In this document: one piece after another, positions 48,101 through 60,410 of the stretch
Layout of the letters: each line of letters opens with the position of its first letter
How positions within the stretch are numbered: the first letter of the stretch is position 1
Assembly: GCA_030549775.1 (NCBI GenBank)
Contig: CM060173.1
Span: 30,880,032 to 30,944,031, forward strand
Source: Tamarix chinensis
Lineage: Eukaryota > Streptophyta > Magnoliopsida > Caryophyllales > Tamaricaceae
DNA length: 64,000 bases
Direction: 5' to 3'
Program-made: the position numbers and the translations under genes
The notes under the pieces: model-generated
Told to the model about the DNA's origin: nothing
The model's input: the letters and a program-made list of their open reading frames with translations, nothing else
The model's database searches: none

Positions 48101-51100
48101 TTGAAATTTAAAATCTATAAAAATAAATATATATAACGTTCATAATTTATTTATTTGTATATTTTTAAATAATATAAAAAATTAAAAACTTATGGAAATC
48201 TACAAAATTTCTTATTTTTTAAACAGGTACAAATGCTAAAATTTCTTCTAAAAACCTACCTTCATGTTTTATTTTATTTCATGAGAACAAAAAACCAACT
48301 TTATACTTGCCTTGCGCATTGAAGTTAAGTTACAAAAATCAAATTTCTAATAAGAAATCTATTTTTTGTATGAAATAATAGAAGATAGGAATTTTATGAG
48401 TATCCATTAAAAATCTTAATATCTTTAAAGAATAGAGTTACATCATATAATTTTTTATTTTTACAAAATCTTGTAGTTTGAAACTTATTAATTTAAGAAT
48501 TTACCAATTTGTAATACTTGTTAATATGTATCAATATAATTAGTGTAATGATAATTAAATGGTGCTACTTACAATTTTTTAATTCCATATAACTTCTTAT
48601 GTACTATTTCTAAATTATTATTAATTATAAGATATAAAAAATTCTATAATTTTTTCGGTACTTTATTATATTTTTTTAAATGAAACCAAAGTAAATTATT
48701 AATTCAGTATAGTCTAATTTCTTCTTTTTGCCTAAATGTATATCCATCCTTGTAGAAGATAATAAATCCTAGCATCCATCTTGTGTAAAATCTGAGGCAT
48801 TGATTTTGGGAAAAATTAGTATCAACTATATGTTCATAAAAATCTCAATCCTCCTACTTGCAAAGTGCAAACTCTAGCATCCAATGATAGTAGCAGGCTA
48901 GCGGTAATGAGAAGTCAAATCTAAGTTTCACAGTTGCAGCCTGCAGGTAGTTCATAAACAATGCAATATTTTTACCAAAGAAAAAGAAAAAGAAAAAATA
49001 ATTGCATGATGTTGACAGAATTAGGTGGGAAAACATCATGTAGTGTATTATGCTTTTATATATTGTAAGATATTCAATCAACAAAATTAATGTAAAATCA
49101 AAATAAAAAAGTAAACATTCACTCCGCAACAAAACCTGAAGCCTTACAAGTTTCATACTTTCATTCTACCGTCAACACTCACTTTCTAAACATCATCTCC
49201 TTCCGAAGCCCCAACTATCTTTCCTTCCCCCATCCTCCTGCACTTCTCCCCCTTCACATTCCTTTCGCTAAACTCTTTTCAAATGGATGCCTGAGGACAA
49301 CTTCTTTAAACCCAATTTCCTGGGATTTGGGTTTGGGCTTTCTTGGAGATGTAAAGTTATGGATTATTTAATGAATGATGGATTTAATTATTCATTTGAT
49401 AATGATTGGGATTAATTTTTTAATTATTCACCGTCGGTGTCCAAGAGGTCCAATACTTCTGTTCTTTTGTATTATAAGGATGTTGAGAAGATATTGATGG
49501 ATGATAGGTTGCACCGAAATGGGAATGGGGACAAGGGAACAGAAATGCAGGAAACAAGAAAACGTCAATGTTAAAAAAATAGGAAATGAAAACAAATTAA
49601 TTTATTATATATTAAATTTTATGAATATGAGCACATAATTAGTATAAATTATTTATTTTCATTAGCTATCCATTCAATGGTGTCATTAACATAAAAAGCA
49701 CATAAAATTCATAGTTGTCATGAACATAAAATAATTAGTTGCTAAAAATATTTCAATGGTTTTGGCAAGGTGGAAAGGGGGGTAAGTGACAGACCAAAAT
49801 GGTGTTGTTTTTGTCATTCTCTCTCTCTCCTCCTTCAAGAATATTTTTGGAAATGACTGGAGCTTCTAGTTGAGGTTTGGTTTTGAAAATGTCTCAGAAA
49901 CGGGAAATGAAAACCTATAGAAGCTTCTGTGCAATATGGAGGTTGTGGAAGTTTTGTGTTTGCTCATGGGATTTTCCATTTCTTTTGATTCTTGGATTCT
50001 GTCATTTTTGGTGCTCGATTAAGGTAGTTTTTAAGGAGGAAGAGTGAAATTTTTTTGTGTAATTTATTGAGGAAGTTATGTAGGAGGAGAGAGAAATAAT
50101 CACGACCCATGAGAAAGAGAAAGAAAAGATAGAAATCAGAAATCTTACCATAAGCTGAGTAATGGAGTAAATGTTCATTTGGTTAGAGATACATGATGAA
50201 AAAGATGAAGAGAGATGGTATGGGTGATGAAGAGATAGGAAGGATGAACAAGATGAATATATAGTTGAGGGTAAAAGTGGAATTTATTATAAAATACAAC
50301 AGCTTTGGCCAGAAAAACAGACCTAAGAGTATTTGGTGTGGATAAACAAAATATAGGGTATATGGAGCAATTTTCTTATAATACATGGTTGATGCAATGT
50401 CCCTGTTTTTTTACTAATTCAGAAGATACAAAAATAGCATCTACAAAATATTTCTAACTTTACAGTGTTACTTAAGATTGATACGACCCTTGGTGTTCCA
50501 ACTGTCCACTGCCGTTTTTCTTGTTGAAGGAGTTATGCCTTCTCCTTCGAGATAGCCAGCGGCTGAAAATTAATTATGCTTTCTGTTTCAATAGAAAGTG
50601 TTCGTGGACCAAGAAATCAAGTGGCAGATGGTCAGACACTGTCTTAAGTAACAGTGTGTGGCTTGAAAAAATAGAAGAATAGAGGGAGGATAATTGATTT
50701 TGAAATTTGTAGTTTCAATGCATGGGTAGAAGTAGTAGTAATAATAACAATTCTGTTTTAGCGACATCAACTTTTGTCATGTGAATAAAGAGTTTAGTCG
50801 GAAACACTTGATTTCATAGATATGTTTGTTTTGTACACAAATGCTTAGAGACCATGTTGCACACAAATGCAATTATATAGATAAGGGGTCGATTTTTCTC
50901 CTCTTGAAAGATGCGTCTTATATCATGCTATATCTTGTATTTTTTACCAATTGATAGGATATATAAATGATTATTTTTTCTCATTGGTAAGCAGAGTTTA
51001 TATAGTATGTTCAAGATGGGATGGCATTGGTTTTTAGTTTGAAGAATTAGCTTCCTCTTTTTATTCACTTGTGTCTCTAGAAAGTAGAAATTCATTTACT

Positions 51101-54100
51101 CACAAGTATTATCATTTGTCATGATGATTCTTGAAAAGGAGATTTTGCTGCATGTGCATTCAGTCTGTTGGTAGGAATTGATCTGAGCAATCACGACTGA
51201 GAAAAATTAGGTTCAAAAGGAAAAAGAGATGACACAAAGGTTTTATGTGGAAATCCAAGTTCAGTAAGAACCACAAGAGAGCAGTTATGAATGTACTACA
51301 AGAGAATCATAATAGTTTTACGCTATATGCTCTCCATGTTCTAACCTCAGGTCAAGCACCAAGGTCTGACAACCCAATGATACCTCAAAAATGTCTACTA
51401 TACAACGGGAAGTGGTGGTTGACATCCCATGTTATCAACATAATTTTGTTGATATTTTTGTTAGGACATAGGATCTTGTCTTTGCATTTTTCTTTGGCTA
51501 TCTCACATATTGTGTGGTAACCTCTACTATTGACCTAAGTCAAATTTTCACCTTTCTTGTTCCATAATGACTTACAGCTTCATGAGATAGATTGTTAAAA
51601 GAAGTAAAGGAACAACCCAATATGAATCCCAATATACATGTGATCTCATCTCTACTATCTAGTAGGTTAGTAGTGGATTTTTTACAAAAGACGTGTAAAA
51701 CTGCATGATTGTTTTTTGAGCTTATTTTCTGCCTATATCAGACTATTAGTATCAATTCCCCAAAAAAATTGACTTTGCTGTCCCTGTCATTGTAGCTACC
51801 TTGTAACCCTGACAGCAGGGTACTTCCTGGTGTTATATATATTGTTTTTTCATGTAAATATATGATTTCCTTATGATTTTTATATTTGGGCTCGCTATTT
51901 GCTTTTGTATTGGAAGTAATATAATGAATCTAAATAGGAAAGAGGAAAGGTTATTTTATAGCTAATGAAGGATGTCTGCAGTATGCTTTGGCTGTTTGAT
52001 CAAATAATTATTTTGCATAGCTTTATGTTGAATGTACCACACATTTCTTAGGGTAACTCTTAACTGAGGCTCCATTCTCAGTATGACCCCAGGCATTGTG
52101 CTAAATGCCTGCCTGTTTTTAAATCTCTGATCAAGGGGCTTGTATGCAGACTTCATAGATGATGTTGGGCCGGATATCCAAGGAGATGAAGATGATTACA
52201 GAAGAATGAGCCGTAGAAATCTGTTGCCAAGGGAGGATGAGCAAGAAGATATTGAAGCTCTAGAGAATGAAATTCAACGAAGGTATGCCAGATCAAGTCA
52301 TGTAGAATATGATGAAGAGGCCACAGATGTAGAGCAGCAAGCTCTGTTGCCATCTGTGAGAGATCCCAAGTTGTGGATGGTTAAATGCGCGGTATGGTGA
52401 TGGCTTCTCGGCATACTTTATCCAGGCTCTCATTTGGGTTTGCTGCTTTAAATTTACTCATCAATTCTGCATTTTCTCTCCCTTTTTCAAATAGATTGGC
52501 CGTGAGCGAGAGGTAGCTGTCTGTCTTATGCAGAAGTCCATTGATAAAGGGTCAGAACTGCAAATTCGTTCTGCTGTTGCCCTTGACCATCTCAAGAATT
52601 ATATATATATAGAAGCAGATAAAGAGGCCCATGTGAGAGAGGTATGCATATTTTTTCAACTGAAGACTTCTGATAATAATGATACAGATGTTGAACATGA
52701 TATTAATGGGTTTTTTGAGAAGTTTTTTATGCAGTCTTCACCTTTTGCAGGCTATTAAGGGTATGCGGAGTATTTTTGGCGCCAAAATTACGCTTGTTCC
52801 TATAAAAGAGATGACTGATGTCCTATCAGTCGAAAGCAAAGCTATTGATGTATCACGAGATACTTGGGTCCGAATGAAATCTGGGACCTACAAAGGGGAC
52901 CTTGCAAAGGTTTGTATTCCTTTTATCACTGTCCATGTCATCAATACTTCTTTGAGGTCTCAGTCTTCAAACTTGCTTTCTATAGGTTGTGGATGTGGAT
53001 AATGTGCGGCAGAGAGTTACTGTAAAGTTAATTCCAAGAATTGACTTGCAAGCTCTGCAGAGTAAATTGGTATGTCTTGACCGACTCTTAGGGCTTTTCC
53101 AAATCACATGGTAATCTTCTTTTACATATGGCTTCATTTGAAGCCATAGGTTGAGCCTTTTTCAGCTGGTTTTGTTGTTCCTGAATATATTAACCATACA
53201 AAATATCAGTTTCTTGTAATTGGAAAATTATTAATGACAATTACTTGTGGCTGCTGTTGATATTTATGAGACTCCTACATTTTCAGGAAGGTAGGGAGGT
53301 CCCAAAGAAAGCGTTTGTCCCACCTCCTCGATTTATGAATATTGACGAGGCTAGGTAACCTTTTGCTCCTATTCTGTTATGGATAACATTCTGAACATTT
53401 TATGTTATTTGGATTGTAATATTTTTTTTGGCTGCTACAATCAGAGAGTTGCACATTCGTGTGGAACGTAGACGAGATACTATGACTGGGGACTATTTTG
53501 AGAGTATCAACGGAATGCTGTTCAAGGATGGTTTTTTGTATAAAACAGTGTCAATGAAAACTATTAGGACTCAGGGCATACAACCTACTTTTGATGAGTT
53601 GGAGAAATTCCGGCAGCCTGGTGATAGTGATGGTGATATTGCCAGTTTGTCAACTCTTTTTGCCAACAGAAAGAAGGGTCACTTTATGAAGGGTGATGCT
53701 GTTATTGTGATAAAAGGAGACCTTAAAAATTTGAAGGGACGGGTTGAGAAGGAAGAGGATGGACAAGTTCACATCAGACCAAATGAGAAGGGTCTTCCGG
53801 TAATCATTTGAAGTGCTTCTTACTTTTATTTATTTATTATTTTTATGAACTGGAGTTCTTCGAGCATTCAATTAATCTCTGCTGTTTGGGTCAGAAAACT
53901 CTTGCGATAAACGAAAAAGAGCTATGCAAATACTTTGAGCCAGGGAATCATGTGAAGGTGGTCTCTGGTACCCATGAAGGTGCAACTGGGATGGTGGTGA
54001 AGGTTGAGGGCCATGTGTTGATAATTTTATCTGACACCACCAAAGAACATGTATAACTCTTGAGGCTTTTGATTCCTATTCTTTTCTTCTATAGAAAGCA

Positions 54101-57100
54101 TGTTGTTTGGAATTGCAGTGGCTGATGTTTAAGAATCCTATACCTGCAGATCCGTGTGTTTGCTGACCATGTTGTCGAAAGCTCTGAGGTAACCACAGGT
54201 GTTACTAGAATTGGAGACTATGAGCTTCATGATCTTGTAATTCTTGAGTAAGAAGCATCTTTGATCTTTGGTTTCTCTTCCATTTCTATATTCTTTTCTG
54301 CTATCATTCTGAGATGTGTCACCTTGGAAATTATTGCAGTAATAAGAGTTTTGGTGTAATCATACGGGTGGAGAGTGAAGCTTTCCAGGTTGGTTCTGCA
54401 TATTGGCAGTGCCCAGTGCTCTTATGCCAGGGTTTTGCTTACTGAATGTACCGACTTCTCATTTCTTAGGTTCTTAAAGGTGTTCCAGATCGCCCTGAGG
54501 TTGTGCTTGTTAGGTTAAGAGAGATTAAATCTAAAGTTGATAAGAGATTGTCTGCTCAAGACCGCTCCAGGAACACAATATCGGTTAAAGATGTGGTCAG
54601 AGTTCTTGATGGCCCTTGCAAGGTGTGATGTATTTCTGAACTTTAATAGTCTTGCTCAGTTTCTGGTCATCCTAATTCCTAGATTTCAATTTTCTTTGTT
54701 GTCCTCTATTTCAGGGAAAACAAGGTCCAGTGGAGCACATTTTCAGAGGTGTTCTGTTCATAAACGATCGTCATCACCTTGAGCATGCCGGATTCATTTG
54801 CGCCAGATCTAATTCATGTTTGGTTGTTGGAGGATCACGTTCTAATAGAGACAAGGTTGTGGGATATTACTTAAATTTCATATTAGTTATCTTTCATATT
54901 TGTTCATAATGTATATCTCATGGGCTTACATCACTCTTGCCTGCTACTCCCTTGCAGGGTGATACATTGTCTTATATGAGGACCCCACAGCAGATTACTC
55001 AGTCTCCGGGGAGATTACCGCCGAGAGGTCCTTCAATGAATTGTGAGTTGTTGGCTATTGCAGTATTAGTTGTTTTTAGCATGGTGGAGCTGTGGAACTT
55101 GGTGACCTGATCTTTAATTTTTCTTTGTTCAGCTGGTGGCCGACACAGGGGTGGTAGAGGGCACGATTCTTATATTGGTACTACAGTGAAAATAAGAACT
55201 GGACCATATAAGGGTTACCGCGGTCGTGTTAAGGAGGTTAAGGGCACAACAGTGCGGGTTGAGTTGGAGTCTCAAATGAAGGAGGTCACAGGTAAGTATA
55301 CTTAATAATGTTAGAAAATTCATTTCTATATTTGGTCTTAAACATAATATTGAGATATTCTACTATTTTTGCAGTTGATCGCAATGCTATATCCGATAAT
55401 GTGACCGTCACAACCCCATATCGGTAAATTTATTTATTTATTCTCTATGTATCTGGTATTTTTGGTTGGGTTCATTTCTTGTTGTATGCAGAACTGTACG
55501 TGTTATATTCTCTGTCTCTATTCTTCTAGGGATACATCAAGATTTGGCATGGGAAGTGAAACCCCCATGCATCCGTCTCGAACTCCTATGCATCCTTTTA
55601 TGACGCCGATGAGGGACCCTGGAGGTTGGTCTAATGGTGGTCTGTTCCTTGATGTCTTGCTCAAGCTTATGTGTCGTCTTTGCTTAATGTGTGTTTCTAT
55701 TGGTTATTTCTGCAGCAACCCCAATCCATGATGGAATGAGAACACCCATGCGTGATCGAGCATGGAATCCTTATGCACCAATGAGTCCATCAAGGTTTCT
55801 TTTGTTTCTTGACTCTTTATTTTGTGGGTGTTTTACAGCATGCTTCTGCTCGTAATCTTGTTAGTTCAAATTGCATGAATCTGATGCTAGCACAGTAACC
55901 ATGTCACATACTTCTCTGAATTTTAATGTTTGCCTTTATTTCTCATTACTATTTATTCAATCTCATGGGTGCTTTTGTTCAATGATTGAAATTATAAGTA
56001 TGCTCCTAAAATGACCATAGTAGGTGATGCATGATAAATGCACATGGAGAATGTGTTAACTATATGTGAATTTCTTTTCCAAATATGTTGTAGGGGGAAT
56101 GATAAAGAAGTTTATCTAATATGTTTTTATTCCCCATTGAAATGTTTTCTATGGTGGTGCAGTAAGTTATAATTGTATGTTTATTCGTAAAATATATTAT
56201 TAGATAAGCACTCGTAATTATGTACTCTTTGCTTTCCAATTTTCAGCAGTTATAATTATGGTGGAAAGAAAAAAAAAAAAACTGGTGGAATCAACTGCTC
56301 CACTGTTGCCACCTGACAATGAAAAACCTATTTTCTGGCTTGCCCATTAGAACTGCTATAAATTCAAAACAAGTGTGAATAATTGTGGTTGAATAGCATG
56401 CAATAAAAAGTTGAGTTTCAGCACTATAATGACTGTTAAATATTGGATGACACTTAGAACTGCTATCAATTCAAAACTCGTGTGAGTAATTGTAGTCGAA
56501 TAAAATGCAATAAAAAGTTGAGTTTCAGCACTATAATGACTGTTAAATATTTGATGACACTTATAAATGAATTTCTAAACCAAGATATTTGCCCTCATGT
56601 TAAAATAATCATGAGCTATCCCAACCAGAATTTGCCCTTTTTTTTATTTTTTATTTTTTATTTTTTTTATATATCCCTGTTTGCTTATCTGTAGGGTGGC
56701 AGAATTTTAAAATACTCAAACTATATGTTTTCCGAGAGGTTGCATGGAAAGATAGAGCCTTTTAGGATGTCCGAAATTCCAAGTTTGATGCTTAGAGCGT
56801 GTTTCATAGAGCTGCTTGCAAATGCTATTTGCGTGTTTGGTGGAAGTGCTGTTTGAATATAAAATGACCAAAGTGGACACTGCTATCTTTCTAATATACT
56901 ATAAATCAGTAGTGAACAATACGAAAAATGAACAATATAAATACATGCAAAATATAAAATTAAATTATACACAGTAAAACAATACTAAAACGTAGCTATA
57001 GAATATCATAAACATTTTAAAAATATGATCCTCACAATGCATGGACAGATGTACCTCCAGATCAAAATTCCAAATTTGATTCTTAGAGCGCGTTTCATAG

Positions 57101-59689
57101 AGCTGCTTGCAAATGCTATTTGCACTTCTGTTTGAATACAAAATGACCCAAGTGGACACTGCTATCTTTCTAATAATAGACTATAATCAGCAGTGAATAA
57201 TATGAAAAATGAACAATATAAATATGCAAGCAACCTATGAAATTAAATTATACAGTCCTTAAAAATTACTAAAATCTAGCTATAAAATATCATTAATTAT
57301 ATATTATAATAATTTGATCTGCACAATACAGACAGATGTACTCCAGATCAAATATATAAGAGGATTAGAAACTTTTCGTAGCATCAATGTAACGTAATTA
57401 TACTAACATGAGACATTTATTAGTTATGCAGGACTATCCCCAAACAAATGAATAGCCACGTGATCTCCAAACCTAATAGTCCTAGATGAATGCCCCCCCC
57501 CTCACCGTTATATTTTATTCAACCCAAATTTTCAAAAGCACCGCCACAAAAAACACAAAAAAAGGGTAAGAAAGAAAGAACAAATGACACATAACAATAG
57601 GGAAGCCAAAATAATCCTTGGTGTATAGTGGTACAAAGTTTTGTCTGATAGAATTGTTATGGTATGATTATGCAGACTAGATGGTATAATCTGCAATGAG
57701 GGAGAGCTAAGCTGGACTAGAGAAAAATTATGAGGTTGCATGTTTAAATGGTGCTGTTGAAAGCCTTTGTTCTGTAGCTGAAAGTACAACCAGAAAGCAA
57801 TTTCCGCTGCACCCAACATGCTTTTTGTTACAGCTGCTTTTATGGCTCAAAACGTAACATTAGCAGCAGATCCATTACGTTGTAGTTCATATTTTCTTGA
57901 GGTCTCATGTGTGCCTATACATATTTTTCTTGAGGTCTTGTGTAACATTAGAATACAAATTTTCATTTCCCTACTTCATTTTCATCTAAAAAGCCCCCCC
58001 CCCTATTAATCATTTTGAAAACCGTCCCTCACCAGCTCACAGCAAGACTGTGAAGCTGCATACACTAGAACCCACCAACGGCAAGATTCCTTTATGGGTT
58101 GTCGTCGTTTTAGGGTTTGGTTGGCAAGTTAAATTAATATCCAATTTGAACATGGAGTGATGTATATTGGCATTTTTAGTTATTTACTTTAATATTAATT
58201 TATTTGTTTGAAATTACTTTATAGTAAATTGAGTTAAAAAGTAGGGGTAGTCTTGATATTATGAAAAAAGCAATGTTTTACGTAAAAAATAATCAAGATG
58301 AAAATAATATACTGTCCAACCAGACCCTTCAACTCTTCCGTCGCAGTTGGTAGTCAACAACATTATGCTCTTATTAGTAGTAGTTTAGCAATTCAGTAGC
58401 TTTATGAATTGTTGGTGCATTGCGTTTGATTTTGCAAAATCTCTCGCCAGTGTCTTCCCCCAGTCTCTCCCACATATCTTGAAGAATGATTACATTCAAA
58501 TCATGACAGGGATGAATGGGAAGATGGAAATCCTGCTTCTTGGGGAACCAGTCCGAAATATCAGGTAAGTATTATCATCATGGTAGTTGTATCATGTATG
58601 AGTACTGTCTTTTGTCTTTTTAACTCTTCTTGGAAGTGTGCTTGACAATGACTTGGAATTTCTTAGCCTGGTAGTCCTCAGTCAAGGATGAATGACGCAC
58701 CAACTCCTGGTTCTGGTTGGGCTAGCACCCCAGGTGGCAATTATGCTGATGCTTTGACCCCACGAGATAATGACGCAGCCTATGGTAAGGGGGTTTCCAT
58801 TGTCTAATTTTTTTTTTAATTATATATTTTCTGACTGCTTATCCCTGCAGTAAATGCCCCAAGCCCTTACTTGCCGTCAACCCCTGGTCAGCCAATGACC
58901 CCAAGCTCTGCAGCATTTTTACCTGGAACTCCAGGTGGACAACCGATGACCCCTGGAGGTGCTGGTCTTGACATGATGTCCCCAATGATGGGTGAGTCGC
59001 AAAAGCACACTTTCTATGCCAGTGAATATGCATTCTTGAGTCGGTAATGATTGTAACATTCTGATCGAGCATCATTGTCATGGCAGGCGGAGATGAAGGC
59101 TTGTTGTTCTTGCCTGACATATTGGTGAACGTACACAAATCTGGTGACGAAAGCATTGGTGTCATCCGTGAAGTGTTTCCGGTATGCTCTTTCCGAACGT
59201 TTCTCCACTCATATTTGACCGGATATATTGTGAAAGCTGCATTTGTTGAAATCATAACTACAGATTGTTAAGATGTACAATATTCTGTCAATAGACTGAT
59301 GGTTTGTTTTTTTTAATTAACGAGGTTGTGGATACATTTTCAGCTAAATAGAACATGTTTTCTAGCTGCAAATGGTGAACATTTATGCATATCCTGATGA
59401 TTTTTATTTTTTATTATTTTAATTTTGGTATCCTTGTTGGTTTCATCAGGACGGTACATGTAGAGTGGCATTTGGATCATACGGGGATGGGGAGGACATC
59501 ACTGCTCAGCCAAGTGATATTGAGATAGTGCTGCCAAGGAAAACAGACAAGATTAAGATACTTGGAAGTGGTCATAGAGGGGCCACAGGTAAACTGATAG
59601 GAATCGACGGCACAGATGGAATTGTAAAATTAGATGATACTCTGGAAGTGAAAATATTGGATCTTTCTGTACTCGCAAAGCTTGCATAG
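45101..59689 (+). CDS. SPT5: Transcription elongation factor SPT5, 22 exons
   Basis: SPT5 pairs with SPT4 (DSIF) on RNA polymerase II in the nucleus and controls elongation. Exons: 45101-45446, 52150-52391, 52495-52641, 52751-52909, 52986-53069, 53287-53354, 53445-53799, 53895-54050, 54150-54247, 54340-54388, 54470-54622, 54715-54855, 54958-55042, 55133-55291, 55375-55423, 55530-55624, 55716-55794, 58510-58564, 58667-58784, 58851-58991, 59087-59181, 59450-59689. All introns are GT-AG and the phases join into 1037 codons plus stop, close to Arabidopsis SPT5-2. Residues 1-180 are very acidic. The NGN domain (DPKLWMVKCAIGRE) lies near 188-275. KOW domains follow near 278-320, 430-465 (HFMKGDAVIVIKGD), 480-530, 605-660 and 708-760. 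The TPMHPSRTP..TPMRD and SPSR-type C-terminal repeats cover about 768-925, likely CDK9-type phosphorylation sites, and a last KOW lies at 985-1035. There is no long WG/GW tail, so it is the Pol II SPT5, not SPT5L/KTF1. No lesion was found. Confidence 0.97.
45690..46250 (-). mobile_element. LINE 3' remnant in SPT5 intron 1
   Basis: The minus-strand reading 46206-46009 contains KFTTWSREM and AAVWCERNARIFKN. The latter is typical of the reverse-transcriptase zinc-binding region at the C-terminus of plant LINEs, where the core is W.ERN.R.F. The region is broken and lacks the rest of the ORFs. The adjacent 45812-46043 segment is a tandem duplication. Orientation is antisense to SPT5. Confidence 0.7.
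45812..46043. repeat. Tandem duplication, period 116 bp
   Basis: Two units start ATACAAGATT and share GGGGTGTACTTATACTCATT, GAGAAACACCTACT and CAAGGGTAAAACTGATT. Confidence 0.9.
47484..47833 (-). mobile_element. Short non-autonomous Helitron in SPT5 intron 1 (350 bp)
   Basis: On the minus strand it starts TCTTACTATATATAAAAACG after an A. It ends with a hairpin-type CCGTGCATCGCATGGG, then TGGACATCTAG, followed by T. This fits the TC..CTRR, A/T insertion rule. The 5' end shares TATATATAAAAA and a nearby GCGGAAAAA-like phrase (on the plus strand) with Helitrons A and B, so it is a distant relative. Confidence 0.8.
49190..49560. other. GC-richer patch inside intron 1
   Basis: Stands out from AT-rich surroundings, with codon-like stretches (for example MDYLMNDGFNYSFDNDWD from 49361, then a stop). 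It could be a captured or retroposed gene fragment. I do not recognise the source. Confidence 0.3.
56347..56560. repeat. Tandem duplication, period 107 bp
   Basis: Both units contain TTAGAACTGCTAT, GCAATAAAAAGTTGAGTTTC and AGCACTATAATGACTGTTAA. Confidence 0.92.
56774..57350. repeat. Tandem duplication, period 291 bp
   Basis: Both units begin AAATTCCAARTTTGAT. They share GTTTCATAGAGCTGCTTGCA, AAATGCTATTTGC and AAGTGGACACTGCTATCTTT, and end near CTCCAGATCAAA. The unit start resembles ends of some non-autonomous DNA elements, but no paired terminus was established. Confidence 0.88.
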
Positions 59690-60179
59690 ATTTTGTAGGT
59701 AGGGCTAGTGATACCCAATCTTAGTGATGAAGATGTCACCAAATGTTTCCAAATGTTGTAAGTCTTAGATTTTGGTACAGAATGTTAACAATTTTAACTT
59801 TTGATAATAAGTTGGATGTTATTTATATACTATCCTAAAGTTAAAGTTTACAATTTTGACTTTCATGACAAGATGAATGTTATTTATGTGCCTTTTTGTA
59901 GTTATATATATTATCGGCTCTTGTAAGTCATGGCGGCTGATGATATATATATATATTTCATATTTAAGGTTTGTTTAAATTAAATTAAATTAAATTTATT
60001 ATTATTATTATTTTTGATGTTATTTAGATAAAATTTATAAAGATGCTTATTAATAATTAATGAAAATACGTAATAATAGCAGTATTAGCAATAATTAATT
60101 ATAAGATGTTAATACTTGAAAATATTAGTGATAGTATTATAATTTTTTTAATAATAATGATAATAATAATATTACAATG
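59690..60179. other. SPT5 3' flank
   Basis: AT-rich. It presumably contains the 3' UTR and poly(A) site; several AATAA-like signals occur (for example near 59803) but none can be chosen. Confidence 0.5.
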
Positions 60180-60410
60180 CTCCTTTTGCTTCAAAATATA
60201 GTCCTCATAAATTTTGAATATGAATTGTGGCCATTAAAGTCTTTTACTTTTAATATATATTGACAAAAAATATAAAAAATAATATTAAGTGTTGTTTGAT
60301 ATGAATAAAAAAAAATTATATGTTTATATTAAAATATATTGTACTTTATTAAAAATGAATAGTTAAAATGTATCATTAAAATTCTTGAGAATCTTGTGAA
60401 ACAAATAGAG
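60180..60410. mobile_element. Degenerate Stowaway-like MITE, 231 bp
   Basis: The left end CTCCTTTTGCTTCAAAATAT and the right end (minus strand) CTCTATTTGTTTCACAAG resemble the ends of the element at 41909-42184. TA follows the right end at 60411; the left TA is decayed (TG). Confidence 0.6.

Larger units (their letters stand above)
45447..52149 (+). other. SPT5: SPT5 intron 1 (6.7 kb)
   Basis: The donor is GTAATC at 45447 and the acceptor is TATGCAG ending at 52149. It is by far the largest intron of the gene. It contains a LINE remnant (45690-46250), a 350-bp Helitron (47484-47833) and a slightly GC-richer patch at 49190-49560. The rest is AT-rich and unassigned. Confidence 0.9.
55795..58509 (+). 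other. SPT5: SPT5 intron 17 (2.7 kb) with repeats
   Basis: The second largest intron, lying within the codons for the C-terminal repeat region. It holds a 107-bp tandem duplication and a 291-bp tandem duplication, both described separately. The remainder is AT-rich. Confidence 0.9.

Noticed and set aside
58839..59255. Minus-strand 138-codon frame
   Set aside because: Shadow of SPT5 exons 20-21 and their intron; no domain.
45101..59689. Identification as SPT5L/KTF1 of the RNA-directed DNA methylation pathway
   Set aside because: The protein ends at 1037 residues with a final KOW and lacks the long WG/GW-rich Argonaute-binding tail.
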